Of a stretch of 64,000 nt of DNA, positions 55,801 through 64,000 are shown piece by piece (positions within the stretch are counted from its first letter, which is position 1; each line of letters opens with the position of its first letter). Source of the stretch: Allomyces macrogynus ATCC 38327 (Eukaryota; Blastocladiomycota; Blastocladiomycetes; Blastocladiales; Blastocladiaceae). The stretch is taken from contig GG745329.1 in assembly GCA_000151295.1 (NCBI GenBank), forward strand, positions 1,785,570-1,849,569, read 5' to 3'. The position numbers and the translations under genes are program-made. The notes beneath the pieces are model-generated. The model saw only the letters and a list, made by a program, of their open reading frames with translations. It was not told the DNA's origin and ran no database searches.

Positions 55801-58800
55801 CCATTTGCAACTCAATTCTTGACTTGTGTGCGCGCGTCGACTGTCGCATTGGGGAAGCCAGCGGATTGGTGTTCCGTTCCTGATTGCTCGCGCGTGGATG
55901 GTCTTGTGGCAATCGCAGCTCAAAAACCTGATGGACTTTGCCATGCTGCGATTTCTGCGCCAACTTCTTGACCACACACTGGACCCTGCTGTGACTCTGC
56001 TCGGTGACCCGTTCCCGGCTGTGCTCGCGCCGAATCTGTCGTTGCAGAACCAGGACGTGTCGGGTGATGTTCTCGTCGGTCAGTTAACTGATCTTTTATC
56101 GCCAGACCTGATGTGGACTTTCGTGTTCTACCTGCAGCAGGCGGCGCAACTCGTTTCGGACCAGCGGTCGGTCATCGCGTGGGACATTGTGGTAGATCTG
56201 CTCGCAGCACTCACTCGCGACCAGGGCGAGGTCGCGACAGTGTTTGTGCGCGTGTTTGATCTGATTGATCACCAAGGTGGCCAGTCCAGCCTGACGTCTT
56301 GCTGCTGTTCCGTGATTACTATTTCATGAGTGTCCTGCACCCTCACCCTTGCACACCAATGGCCCAGCCACTGATCGAAGTATGCTCGCCGCTCGCTCAT
56401 GCTGCTGTGCACCAAGATGACGATGATGCTGTGCGCTTCCTCCACCTTGTGAACCTGCTCGATGACGTAAAATGCAAGACCTTTGTGCTGCATCTGCTCC
56501 TAACATTGCTCACTGGCCTGTCCACTACGGCTCTTGCTCGCTCCCTGGTCCTCTTTGTCCGATTGGCCATGAATATTTCCAATTTTCTTGAGCGGCTTGA
56601 TGTGACGCCAGCGCTGCTCGACCTGTTGCCTGACTTTGCGCAATTCTATGCGCTTGGCAACACTTCCAGCGCGCACAGCCTGTTCCAGTTTGTCGTGGGC
56701 TGCATCAGCGCCACGTCCTTGTCATTTGATATGTGGATTCTAACCGCAATGCCCAAGGTTGTGGGTACATTGTGTGCACAGCACGCGCCATTGGTTGATG
56801 TCGCGTTTTTCGCAACGTTTTCCTTGCTCGGCATTGCTCTTGCAGCTGCACATGCCGGTCGCAATCTGGCTCAAGGTGCTTAACATGCTCCACAAGATCT
56901 TGTCACGGCACGTGGTGCCCGTGGCCGATGTGGCCCTGCTTGCCATTGTCAGTCATGGGGCAGCAGCAGCAGCAGCAGCAGAACCCGACCACAAGACACA
57001 AACCTTGTGGGATGACCTGATGCTCGACGACTTCAACCTCTTGGAGGCTGGGGCCAAGGCTGAAACTCGTTTCTGGCTAAGGTAAATATGCATCCTTTGG
57101 GCCATTCTAGGGGGTGAGAAGCTGAAAATTGTATTCTTGCTCGCCTTTCTAGTTTTTGCCGCTGGTGCTGCCAGTCCTTGGCCTGCTCGAAATGAACATT
57201 TTCTCACAGAAGTTCTGCATCAGCACCTGTGATGCCAAGGCCGCGTTTACACTTCTCACCGTTCCAAGCGATGCCAGCGCGACACTCTTCTGATGAGCTA
57301 TCCAGCTCAGCGCCATGACCTTGAGCCTTCTCTGCCATGGGAACCCGCACAAGGCCGACCAGCGCGCGGATCACCACTTCATGTTGTGGTAGTGACGTGG
57401 TCACCCTTGGTTCCCATGCAGTTTCCGGTTTCTGGGACTGTGATTCAAGTGCGATCTGCCTTGTCCCCTGTGGCTTCTGTTTCCACTGTTTTCTGCTTTG
57501 CGCCTTGCGCAATACCTTTTGCCGGTTTTGTGGGCTTTTGTGCTGTTTCTGTCAGTTTCTCTGTCCGCCTGTCTTAGAAAGCGGGTAAGGCAGACTGGGC
57601 CATAAGAGCTGGTGCCCACGCCAAGGGAGGCCCACAATGATGCGGACGCAATTGTGGCCTCTTTGGACGTGCGCGTGGTGCTTTTGCCCAGTCAGTCTGA
57701 CCTCGCTCGCCTAGCAGGCGTCGGAATGCTGCGTAGGGACGAGAGTCATTTCAGGAGGCAGAAGGCAGTGACTCCAGCACAAAGCACACAACAGAACAAG
57801 TATATTTGCCATGATCAAAGTCGAAGCAAACCCCCTTCCCCCAGGCCTGACTCAATCCCAGTCAGTGCCGCATCCACAATGTCCATTCGCTGGCCATCAA
57901 CCAAGAATCTGTTGGCCGACCACACAATCTGGACCATGATCACGATCATTGACCTCCTTCGGTACAAATCTACTTTTGCTATTTTCGCAGCGACATTGAA
58001 TCATGACTCATGTCATTCCCAAACGTGTAGTTGAGCGATCACAAGATGACTGAGGCTTTTGGGCTTGCCATGTTTTGCGAGTCAGGTCTGATCTCATCGA
58101 GGCTCTTGCAAGACTTGGTCAAGTACCACAGCTCGAGCTCGCTATTGAGCATGTGCGAGGGGCTCGACGGGCTTTCGTTTGCTCGCCCTCGTGGGGCCGT
58201 CGTTCAAGGTGTGCATTTTGCCATCCTGTCAGACTCATTGTTCCATCCTGTCTTCTCGCCCCACTCTGCACCGCAGACTTGTTTGCTGGAATCATTCGGT
58301 ACTTCCGCTCGCACCGCATCGGGTACCGGGCCAACGTGTTTCGGCTCTTGCCGCACTTGGAGACGCTCATGGGGATGGCGAGCCGGTTTCCGGTCCGTCA
58401 TTTTGCCTTGTTCCACCGGCTCTCGCTGGTCCAAGCTGACAGCCTCGGTTTAGAACGACAACGTCAACCACATCCACGACTTGATTTTGCAGGTTGCGTT
58501 CGAGGCCGAGCTTGGCGGCCACCCGCTCCCGGACCGGTTCCATGCGATGCACCGTGAGGTGAGTATGGCGTGCTCTCCCGTCGACGCCATGATCCGGCTC
58601 TTCCGCTCCCAGGGGCCGCCTGCTGCGGCACCTTCAACGGCGCCGCTGAACCGTACCGACCAGTCCATGCTGCTGAACCAGTTCCAGCGGTTTTGGCGGT
58701 CAGCAAGCCGCGATGACGTTGCCCGTGTGCTACAATCGGTGGGCCCGGCGACCACGGCCGGCGGTATGTCGCCGGTGCACCCTGTGATTCCCAGCAAGTA

Positions 58801-59709
58801 CCGCGACCTTTTGTCAACATGCTCGGGGTGCAGGTACCACAGTCGCGTCCGCGAATTGATTGTGCGGCAAGTGCTCGTCGAGCATCTCGTGCAAACGTGC
58901 GCAACTGGCCATCCGTGTCGCACGTCTTGGAGCTCATGGTCGACTCGTACACGCGGTTGGGGAATCGCTGGTGCCCGGCTGAGCTCATTTGCCTGTTTGG
59001 CTTGACGGACCTGATTGCGGTCGTGCTGCGGGTGCGTTTTTGTCCCTTTCCTACGGTCGTAGCCCACGCTCACATTCCAACGTTGTTTCCATCCACAGGG
59101 TTGCTCGCACGGATCTCGCGTCATTTCCGCTTCCATTTGGCGCCTGGTTGCGTTACTGCTCGCGCGGGCCAACGTCGATGCCGTGCCGCACGCATTGCCG
59201 CACGCATTCCCGCACGCGCCGTCGCATCCGGCCGTGACCATGGCCCGGCTCTTGTTCCCGCTCGCGGTGGACCAGCTTAGCCAGCTGTGCGACTTTCCGT
59301 GGCTCAACGATGACGAGAGCGTCAATACCTGGCGCGCCGACTTGCAGCTGTTGCGCGACTCGACGATCCTGCGTCGTGTGCCACCGCCGGGCTGGGCCAT
59401 CGAGCAAGTTTCACACCATGCCCCGTCGCGCATCGAGGTGCGATTGGAGAATGCGCGCACCAGACTCGGGATCACGATTTGAACTAACAGAAGTGACGAC
59501 GGCGATGGTAGGCCTCAAACGACCCGTTTCGGAGCGTGATGCAGTTTTTGGCCGCGTGCTTCATTCACGATGACGAGCTGCGCTGGGTCCTGAGACCATG
59601 GCGCGCATTTGAAGCGCTGCTTGAGGAGCGCTATCTACCGTCTGCGAGTCTTTGGCACAAATGCTATTTGCTGCCGACTAACCAGGCGCCGTTGGACGCG
59701 TTTTGGTAA
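52870..59709 (+). CDS. MMS22/Mus7-family-like DNA-damage response protein, multi-exon (model incomplete)
   Basis: Mus7/MMS22 proteins work with a cullin (Rtt101-type) ligase at stalled forks. The call rests on the block around 54720-54950: ALPFLRIAARHLQTVAER, then MTRKYLVVDSDVRDALRSAR and VNDAALQWVDDA, like the pattern I recall in fungal Mus7. It follows a long acidic/Pro/Ser disordered N-terminus (52870-54600) and precedes a long Leu-rich helical region (55413-59709), fitting a protein well over 1500 residues. Supported introns: 55869-55918 (50 nt), 56240-56289 (50 nt) and 56758-56845 (88 nt), each restoring frame. Later coding blocks include LIEALARLGQVPQLELAIEH (58090), LFAGIIRYFRSHRIGYRANV (58290), AFEAELGGHPLPDRFHAM (58500) and FIHDDELRWVLRPWRAFEALL (59560), stop near 59709. 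Several joins, and the possibility of two genes split near 57293, remain open. A CAG7 tract (56961-56981) encodes poly-Ala. Confidence 0.5.
54971..55226 (+). repeat. 119-bp direct tandem duplication (two full copies plus a start of a third)
   Basis: Copy 1 is 54971-55089, copy 2 is 55090-55208, and 55209-55226 repeats the first bases again (CCACGCCAACCGCGT). The two full copies differ at only a handful of positions. The unit length is not a multiple of three, so the two copies are read in different frames within the MMS22-like gene. Confidence 0.9.
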
Positions 59710-59757
59710 ACCGAAGATAGACATGGGTGCGCGAATCTGGGTCCCCATTCCATCAGC

Positions 59758-59767
59758 AATAAATAAA
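59758..59767 (+). terminator. Overlapping AATAAA polyadenylation signals
   Basis: AATAAATAAA contains two overlapping AATAAA hexamers 49 nt after the last stop of the MMS22-like gene (59709). It supports that stop as the gene end. The CEP120 gene converges from the right, with its stop at 59814. Confidence 0.6.
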
Positions 59768-59813
59768 CGAGTGGGTCTGCTACCTCAAATGAGGCCAAAA
59801 CGCTGCCACCCCC

Positions 59814-62800
59814 TCAGGCACTTTTGGAGAGCATGTCAATTCGGGCGTTCAGTTGGCGAATCAGTTCGTCGTGCAGAGTGTAGACGCCCGATTTGAGCAG
59901 CAAATCGCGCTCTTGCACGGCCAGCTCGAGCTGCGCCAAGTTCTGCGACGGAATGGACGCGCGCGGAAGAGCGTGATCCGTGCCGGATGCCCCTGGTGTT
60001 GGAAATGCTGCAGCTCCCCCTCTCGCACCTGCGCGCGTACCCGGTCCGAGCACCGAGCCCGAGTTGACCAGAATCGACTTTTGGAATGCTTCCTGCGCGG
60101 CCTTGATCTCTTCGATCTGGTGCCGCAGCGCCCGCATCTCCTCCTCGGCCTTGGCGATCTGCTCGTCCTTGGGCACCGATACCGACGCTGGGGTAGTCGA
60201 CACGGACATGGGTGGTGGAGGAGCGCGTGCCGAAGGCGACTGGGCAACGACGGGCGCCACCGTGTGTCCCTTGACGGGCGACGTGGTCTTGCTCGACCCG
60301 GCAACGTCGCGCTGCGGCAGCGGCATGGTCGCGGCAAACGCCTGGTGCTGCTGCTCCGCGTCCTTCTTGAACTGCACAAAGTCGGCAAGCGTCTTGAGCC
60401 ACTGTTGCTTGAAGTGCGCGCGCTGCTTGCGGTAGAGCACGACGCGCTTCTCGGCCTGCGCGAGCTCGTCGGTCGTCTTCCTCAGCTGCGCCTGCAGTTC
60501 CTGCATGTCCGGCCCGCCCTTGCTCGCAACCAAGCTCGCATTCTTGAGCTCGAAAAACGCCTCATCGAGTCGCCGGTACTTGGCCTCCCAATCATCCCGC
60601 TCCTTGACGAGCGCCGACTTCTGCCTTTCGAGCTCGGCGACGCGCGCGCGATCCAGCTCCATGCGGTGCCGCGCATCCGCATCCAATTTGCGCGCAGCCT
60701 CCTCGACCTTCCTGCACTTAGCCTCAAACTCGCGCTCGAGCTCGACGCGCCGGTCAAACACGGCCTGTTCCTCGCGCTCGAGCGCCTGCTCACGCCGCTC
60801 CATGTCGGCCAAGAGACGCTCGAGCTGCGCCTCGAGGTCGCGGAACTCAGTGACCTTGTGCTCGAATGCGGTCTCGCGGTCGCGCATGGTGCGCTCGAGC
60901 TCGCGCATCGCCTGGTCCTCGCGCGCGCGCAATTCGGCCTCGATCCGCTCCTCTTGCCGGCGCTTCCATTCCTCGATTTGGCGTCGCGCCACGTCCCAGA
61001 GGTGCTGCTCGTTGATGACGGCCGCGGGCGGGGCGGTACTAGCGAAGCTGGGGGCCGGTGCTGGTACCGCGGCGAACGCGGGGGCGGGCAGCGACGAAGG
61101 TGCAGGTAAACTCGATGTCGGCAATTGCGCAGCGGTCGGCACGGGCGCTGCGCTTACGGGGACTGACATGAACGGTGCCGGGACCGGATGGTGCTGGGAC
61201 GCGACGACGACCGGCGACGTCGCAGTCGCTCCCCGAGGTGCCACGTCGTGCCCATTCGCAACCGGCGCCGCCGCCACCGACTCGGTCGTCCCCACCGTGA
61301 CGCTCGGCGGCAACGTGATCGTATTCGCAAACGCGTCGGGCAGATTTACGCCGAGTTGTTCTTCGATCGCGCCAAAATCTTCAAGACACAGCACAAGCCG
61401 CACCTCGGCGACTTTGGTCGGCGCACCCCCCTGCCCTGTCGCCAGCAACATGACATTCACCCACTGGTCGACGACCTGCGCGTTGAGCGGCTGGCCCGAC
61501 TTGGTTTCCGTCTTCCGCGGCGGCTGGTCGAGGACGCGGCTCAAGTGCACGAGCGCAGTCCCGAGCCAAGCGTCGCGCGCAAACGGGTCCTTGTGCACGG
61601 CCAAGATTTCGAGCGGGACGGCATCGAGAAAGACGCGCAGCCGCGGCGGCGCCATGACGAATTCGTACGCGCAAAAGGCGGTGGTCAGCTGCACGTCGCC
61701 GGTCCCGCGCAGGATTTGGACCGGCGGCTGCGAGATGAAGGGCGCGCGCGTGCCAAAGGGGGCGTAGGTGTACTTGAAGACGACATTGGCCGACTTGTAG
61801 GGGCCCTGCAGGTCGCGGATGGCTTTGATGTCGATCGAGAACCGGTACTGGTGCCACGCCGCTGGGCCCGACGGGACCGCGGATGGGAGGGCGACTGCGG
61901 CGGCAAGATGAGCGGGGGATGCGGCGGAGACGGGCGAAGCATTCGTGGGCACGGCACGCGGCGGGTCCAGCGACTGCTGCAGCTGCGGGTGCGGTCTCAC
62001 TTGATGCTCGTGAATCATCTCCGTGATCGCCGACGGCAAGTGAGTTGGAACCATCGCCACGTCCGCCGCTGGCGGCCCCGCATCGGCCGGCGGCGGCACG
62101 TTGGTCGGAATCTCCGTTAGCGACAGGAGCACCGTCATTGTCGGCCGCTTCGTCAGCTTGATCCCGCGCGCAGCCTCCTCGTAAATGTCCAGGTCGAGCG
62201 TTTGGCTGCGGTTCAGTTTCTCGACAATCGCGTCGGGCGGCAGCGCCTGGTCCGGCTCATCGGCGTCGTCATCAGTGCCACCGCCAGGCCGTGATCGGAT
62301 CAGGCCGAGAATATCAAATGACGCGGCGCCCAGCACCTTGTCGTCGTAACAGAGGTAGATGGGCAGCCGGTCGATGCCGCGCAGGAAATGCACAATCTTG
62401 TCGGTGGTCGAGCACAGGTCGAGCGTGAGCGTTTCGGGTGGGAACGCCGGGTGGTGCGGGTCCGTGAAGGACTGCGTGCGCAGCTCGTTGCCGAGCAGCC
62501 GTAGCAGGAGAAAGTAGCCCTTTTCCGGCTGCACGGTCGAGACGGGGTCCGTGTCGGGTGCGTGCTCGCTGGGATCGGCGTCGCCCGTGCCATTCACCGG
62601 CGAGGAACCCTTTTTGGCTGCGCTCGGGAGAATCGAGAGCAGGTGGAGATCGCGCACGCCGAGCAGCGAAATCGCCACGCGGAATGATCGGTCCCCGTTG
62701 GTCGCAGTCTCGCGCCCGCCGCCGATAGCACCGGGACCCCCACCTCCCCCTCCGCCGCCGCCCCCACCGCCGACGTGGTACCGCCCGTCTGGTCCAATCG

Positions 62801-63614
62801 TAATATCGGCGCTGAGAGCGTGCCGGTCGAGTCCGTCCAAGTGCGCAATCGTCGTGTGGTGGAACGTGCCATCGAGCGGGAAATCGGGCGGGTCCTTGAG
62901 AAACGACGGTGGCTCCGACACGCGCCCGGGGGCCGTTAATGCGCGTGCTGGTCGCAGCCGTGGCGGGCTACTTGCCGGCGACAGCATGGCGAACCGGGAC
63001 GTCGAGACGGGCCGCGACACGGCCGCGGACGGCGGCTGCGTTTGCTGCTGCTGCTGCGCCTGTTGCGGCTGATCGGCGCCCTGCGGCCACGCGCCAAACG
63101 AGATTTTGATCTCGGGCCGCGCGCCGGTGACAAGTTTCGGTGCCGTCGCCCCGCCAGGCGTTGAGTGCACGAGCAATGGCCTCCATTCGTCGCGTGGCGG
63201 GTAGGTGCTCGCGGACCGCAAGTCGAGAACGAGATGGCCAATCACGGACCGCGCGCCCTGCGGCGAGAGCGCAAAGACGGTGAGCTTGATGGGCACGCGC
63301 TTGGTGCGCAACAGGTGGAGGGCGCGCGCACCGAGGTCCCATGCGAGTTCCGTATCCCACACGGGCCTGCCGTCGGTGGAGAGCGCGACCGGGTCGGTGA
63401 CGAGCGACTCGCTGTTGAACTTGCATTGCACATAAGTGGTGGTCCCGCGCCGCACGGGGAAGTACTGGCCTAGTGGCGAGAGTCGTTTGCGTTGGTCAGG
63501 GTCGGAAATGGTTGGTGAACGGTGTTGATCATCATGTCCGGTGGCAGCGACTAACCAGCACCACTTGCCTTCAATTACGGCGACGACGATAGTATATTTG
63601 CCGCTCTTGCTCAT
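59814..63614 (-). CDS. CEP120: CEP120 centriole elongation protein
   Basis: CEP120 is a centriolar C2-domain and coiled-coil protein needed for centriole elongation and basal-body assembly. The frame runs from the ATG 63614-63612 to 59814 (1266 codons). Landmarks against animal CEP120: MSKSGKYTIVVAVIEGK (C2A start), VTDPVALSTDGRPVWDTELAWDL, RVPIKLTVFALSPQGARSVIGHLVLDLRS, the central domain FFLL-like GYFLLLRLLGNELRTQSF, the third domain HQYRFSIDIKAIRDLQGPYKSANVV, and a C-terminal coiled coil from about residue 860 (RRQIEEWKRRQEERIEAEL, DDWEAKYRRLDEAFFELK) ending AVQERDLLLKSGVYTLHDELI, the family's conserved tail. Residues ~19-52 replace a short loop and look like a retained small intron (a CACTAG acceptor lies just before the conserved YFPVRRG). 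Insertions include a Gly12 run and Gln-rich stretches. Confidence 0.92.
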   Translation of the reverse strand: MSKSGKYTIVVAVIEGKWCWLVAATGHDDQHRSPTISDPDQRKRLSPLGQYFPVRRGTTTYVQCKFNSESLVTDPVALSTDGRPVWDTELAWDLGARALHLLRTKRVPIKLTVFALSPQGARSVIGHLVLDLRSASTYPPRDEWRPLLVHSTPGGATAPKLVTGARPEIKISFGAWPQGADQPQQAQQQQQTQPPSAAVSRPVSTSRFAMLSPASSPPRLRPARALTAPGRVSEPPSFLKDPPDFPLDGTFHHTTIAHLDGLDRHALSADITIGPDGRYHVGGGGGGGGGGGGPGAIGGGRETATNGDRSFRVAISLLGVRDLHLLSILPSAAKKGSSPVNGTGDADPSEHAPDTDPVSTVQPEKGYFLLLRLLGNELRTQSFTDPHHPAFPPETLTLDLCSTTDKIVHFLRGIDRLPIYLCYDDKVLGAASFDILGLIRSRPGGGTDDDADEPDQALPPDAIVEKLNRSQTLDLDIYEEAARGIKLTKRPTMTVLLSLTEIPTNVPPPADAGPPAADVAMVPTHLPSAITEMIHEHQVRPHPQLQQSLDPPRAVPTNASPVSAASPAHLAAAVALPSAVPSGPAAWHQYRFSIDIKAIRDLQGPYKSANVVFKYTYAPFGTRAPFISQPPVQILRGTGDVQLTTAFCAYEFVMAPPRLRVFLDAVPLEILAVHKDPFARDAWLGTALVHLSRVLDQPPRKTETKSGQPLNAQVVDQWVNVMLLATGQGGAPTKVAEVRLVLCLEDFGAIEEQLGVNLPDAFANTITLPPSVTVGTTESVAAAPVANGHDVAPRGATATSPVVVASQHHPVPAPFMSVPVSAAPVPTAAQLPTSSLPAPSSLPAPAFAAVPAPAPSFASTAPPAAVINEQHLWDVARRQIEEWKRRQEERIEAELRAREDQAMRELERTMRDRETAFEHKVTEFRDLEAQLERLLADMERREQALEREEQAVFDRRVELEREFEAKCRKVEEAARKLDADARHRMELDRARVAELERQKSALVKERDDWEAKYRRLDEAFFELKNASLVASKGGPDMQELQAQLRKTTDELAQAEKRVVLYRKQRAHFKQQWLKTLADFVQFKKDAEQQHQAFAATMPLPQRDVAGSSKTTSPVKGHTVAPVVAQSPSARAPPPPMSVSTTPASVSVPKDEQIAKAEEEMRALRHQIEEIKAAQEAFQKSILVNSGSVLGPGTRAGARGGAAAFPTPGASGTDHALPRASIPSQNLAQLELAVQERDLLLKSGVYTLHDELIRQLNARIDMLSKSA

Positions 63615-63810
63615 TGCGCCAAGTGCCGTGCTCGTCGGTCGTGGTTCGTCTAGTAGGCAGCAACACCTGACTGCTGGTCATAATCGGGCTGGTCGTCTTC
63701 ACCCCGACCGAGCGGCCAACCGGCATCAAGACGACGATTACAACAATTTACCACGAAGCGAAACGATCAGGATGTCGGGCTACGCTATGGAACTATGTTG
63801 GGTCTAGAAC
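63615..63810. promoter_or_regulatory. CEP120 upstream region
   Basis: About 196 bp lie between the CEP120 start and a possible divergent start codon at 63811. No canonical X-box is seen. Confidence 0.35.
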
Positions 63811-64000
63811 ATGCGCACCAAGCGCATCGGCCACGGCCACCAGTCGCCCAAGTCCGACATGCGAGTCCCCATCGTCTCCGTTCGGCACCCCCACGACCCG
63901 ACCTGGCTCGACCCCGCGGGTCGGGCCCGCGGTGGAACAGGTCGGCGCGTCAACGGCCCACCCGCTCCACCCGTGCAGGACCATCATCTTATCGAGCCTC
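63811..64000 (+). CDS. Possible first exon of a divergent gene, cut by the window edge
   Basis: From the ATG at 63811 the plus-strand frame stays open for 190 nt to the edge (MRTKRIGHGHQSPKSDMRV...), rich in Arg, Pro, Gly and His. Placement opposite CEP120 is suggestive, but there is no family motif. The same stretch is also open on the minus strand, so this could be chance in GC-rich DNA. Confidence 0.25.
   Translation, partial: MRTKRIGHGHQSPKSDMRVPIVSVRHPHDPTWLDPAGRARGGTGRRVNGPPAPPVQDHHLIEP

Noticed and set aside
1..64000. CRISPR arrays, bacterial operons, insertion sequences or viral genes
   Set aside because: No direct-repeat arrays, transposase motifs or viral replication/capsid motifs were seen; introns and gene families are eukaryotic.
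1..64000. tRNA or rRNA genes
   Set aside because: No cloverleaf with A/B boxes or rRNA-like conserved stretches was noticed by eye; a tRNAscan-type search would be needed to exclude them.

Overview
The window is nuclear DNA from a GC-rich eukaryote. Genes are split by short introns (about 40-125 nt, GT...AG, often with a CTGAC/CTAAC-like branch site). Axonemal and basal-body genes sit beside fungal-type genes (metacaspase with a Q/Y/P prodomain, cytochrome b5 reductase, an RRN5-like SANT protein, a MMS22/Mus7-like protein). That mix points to a zoosporic fungus, most likely Blastocladiomycota (Allomyces/Catenaria-like). The phylum call is inference. A 100-N scaffold gap lies at 10323-10422. 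Several single-base frame breaks inside otherwise well-conserved genes suggest residual indel errors in the assembly.

Layout, left to right. 1-1105 (-): 5' part of an OFD1-like centriolar LisH protein. 1702-2828 (-): broken aldo/keto reductase. 3944-5399 (+): unknown helical protein. 5602-10322 (-): large two-bundle membrane protein running into the gap. 11063-13351 (-): SUN-domain nuclear envelope protein. 13348-16988 (-): CFAP58. 17338-18456 (-): unknown repeat protein with a predicted lipidated N-terminus. 19024-20607 (-): LPCAT3/MBOAT5-type lysophospholipid acyltransferase. 21176-22187 (-): NADH-cytochrome b5 reductase. 22539-23788 (+): RRN5-like. 24054-25690 (-): metacaspase. 26798-28296 (+): polytopic membrane protein. 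28986-42813 (+): outer-arm beta-type dynein heavy chain. 43154-46169 (+): DNAI7/CASC1. 45878-48889 (-): unknown protein. 49194-52432 (+): DRC11/IQCA1. 52870-59709 (+): MMS22/Mus7-like multi-exon gene. 59814-63614 (-): CEP120. 63811-64000 (+): possible start of another gene.

Functionally, the window is strongly enriched for the zoospore flagellum: centriole/basal body (OFD1, CEP120), central-apparatus/axoneme coiled coil (CFAP58), outer-arm motor (dynein heavy chain), dynein-associated factor (DNAI7) and nexin-dynein regulatory complex (DRC11). The unknown gene at 45878-48889 shares a 304-bp head-to-head promoter region with DRC11, which makes it a candidate new flagellar protein. The MGCGASK protein, the two-bundle membrane protein lacking any visible catalytic domain, and the 119-bp tandem duplication in the MMS22-like gene are the least explained pieces.

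All calls come from reading translated sequence and splice signals by eye. Family assignments rest on remembered motif similarity, not on a database search.
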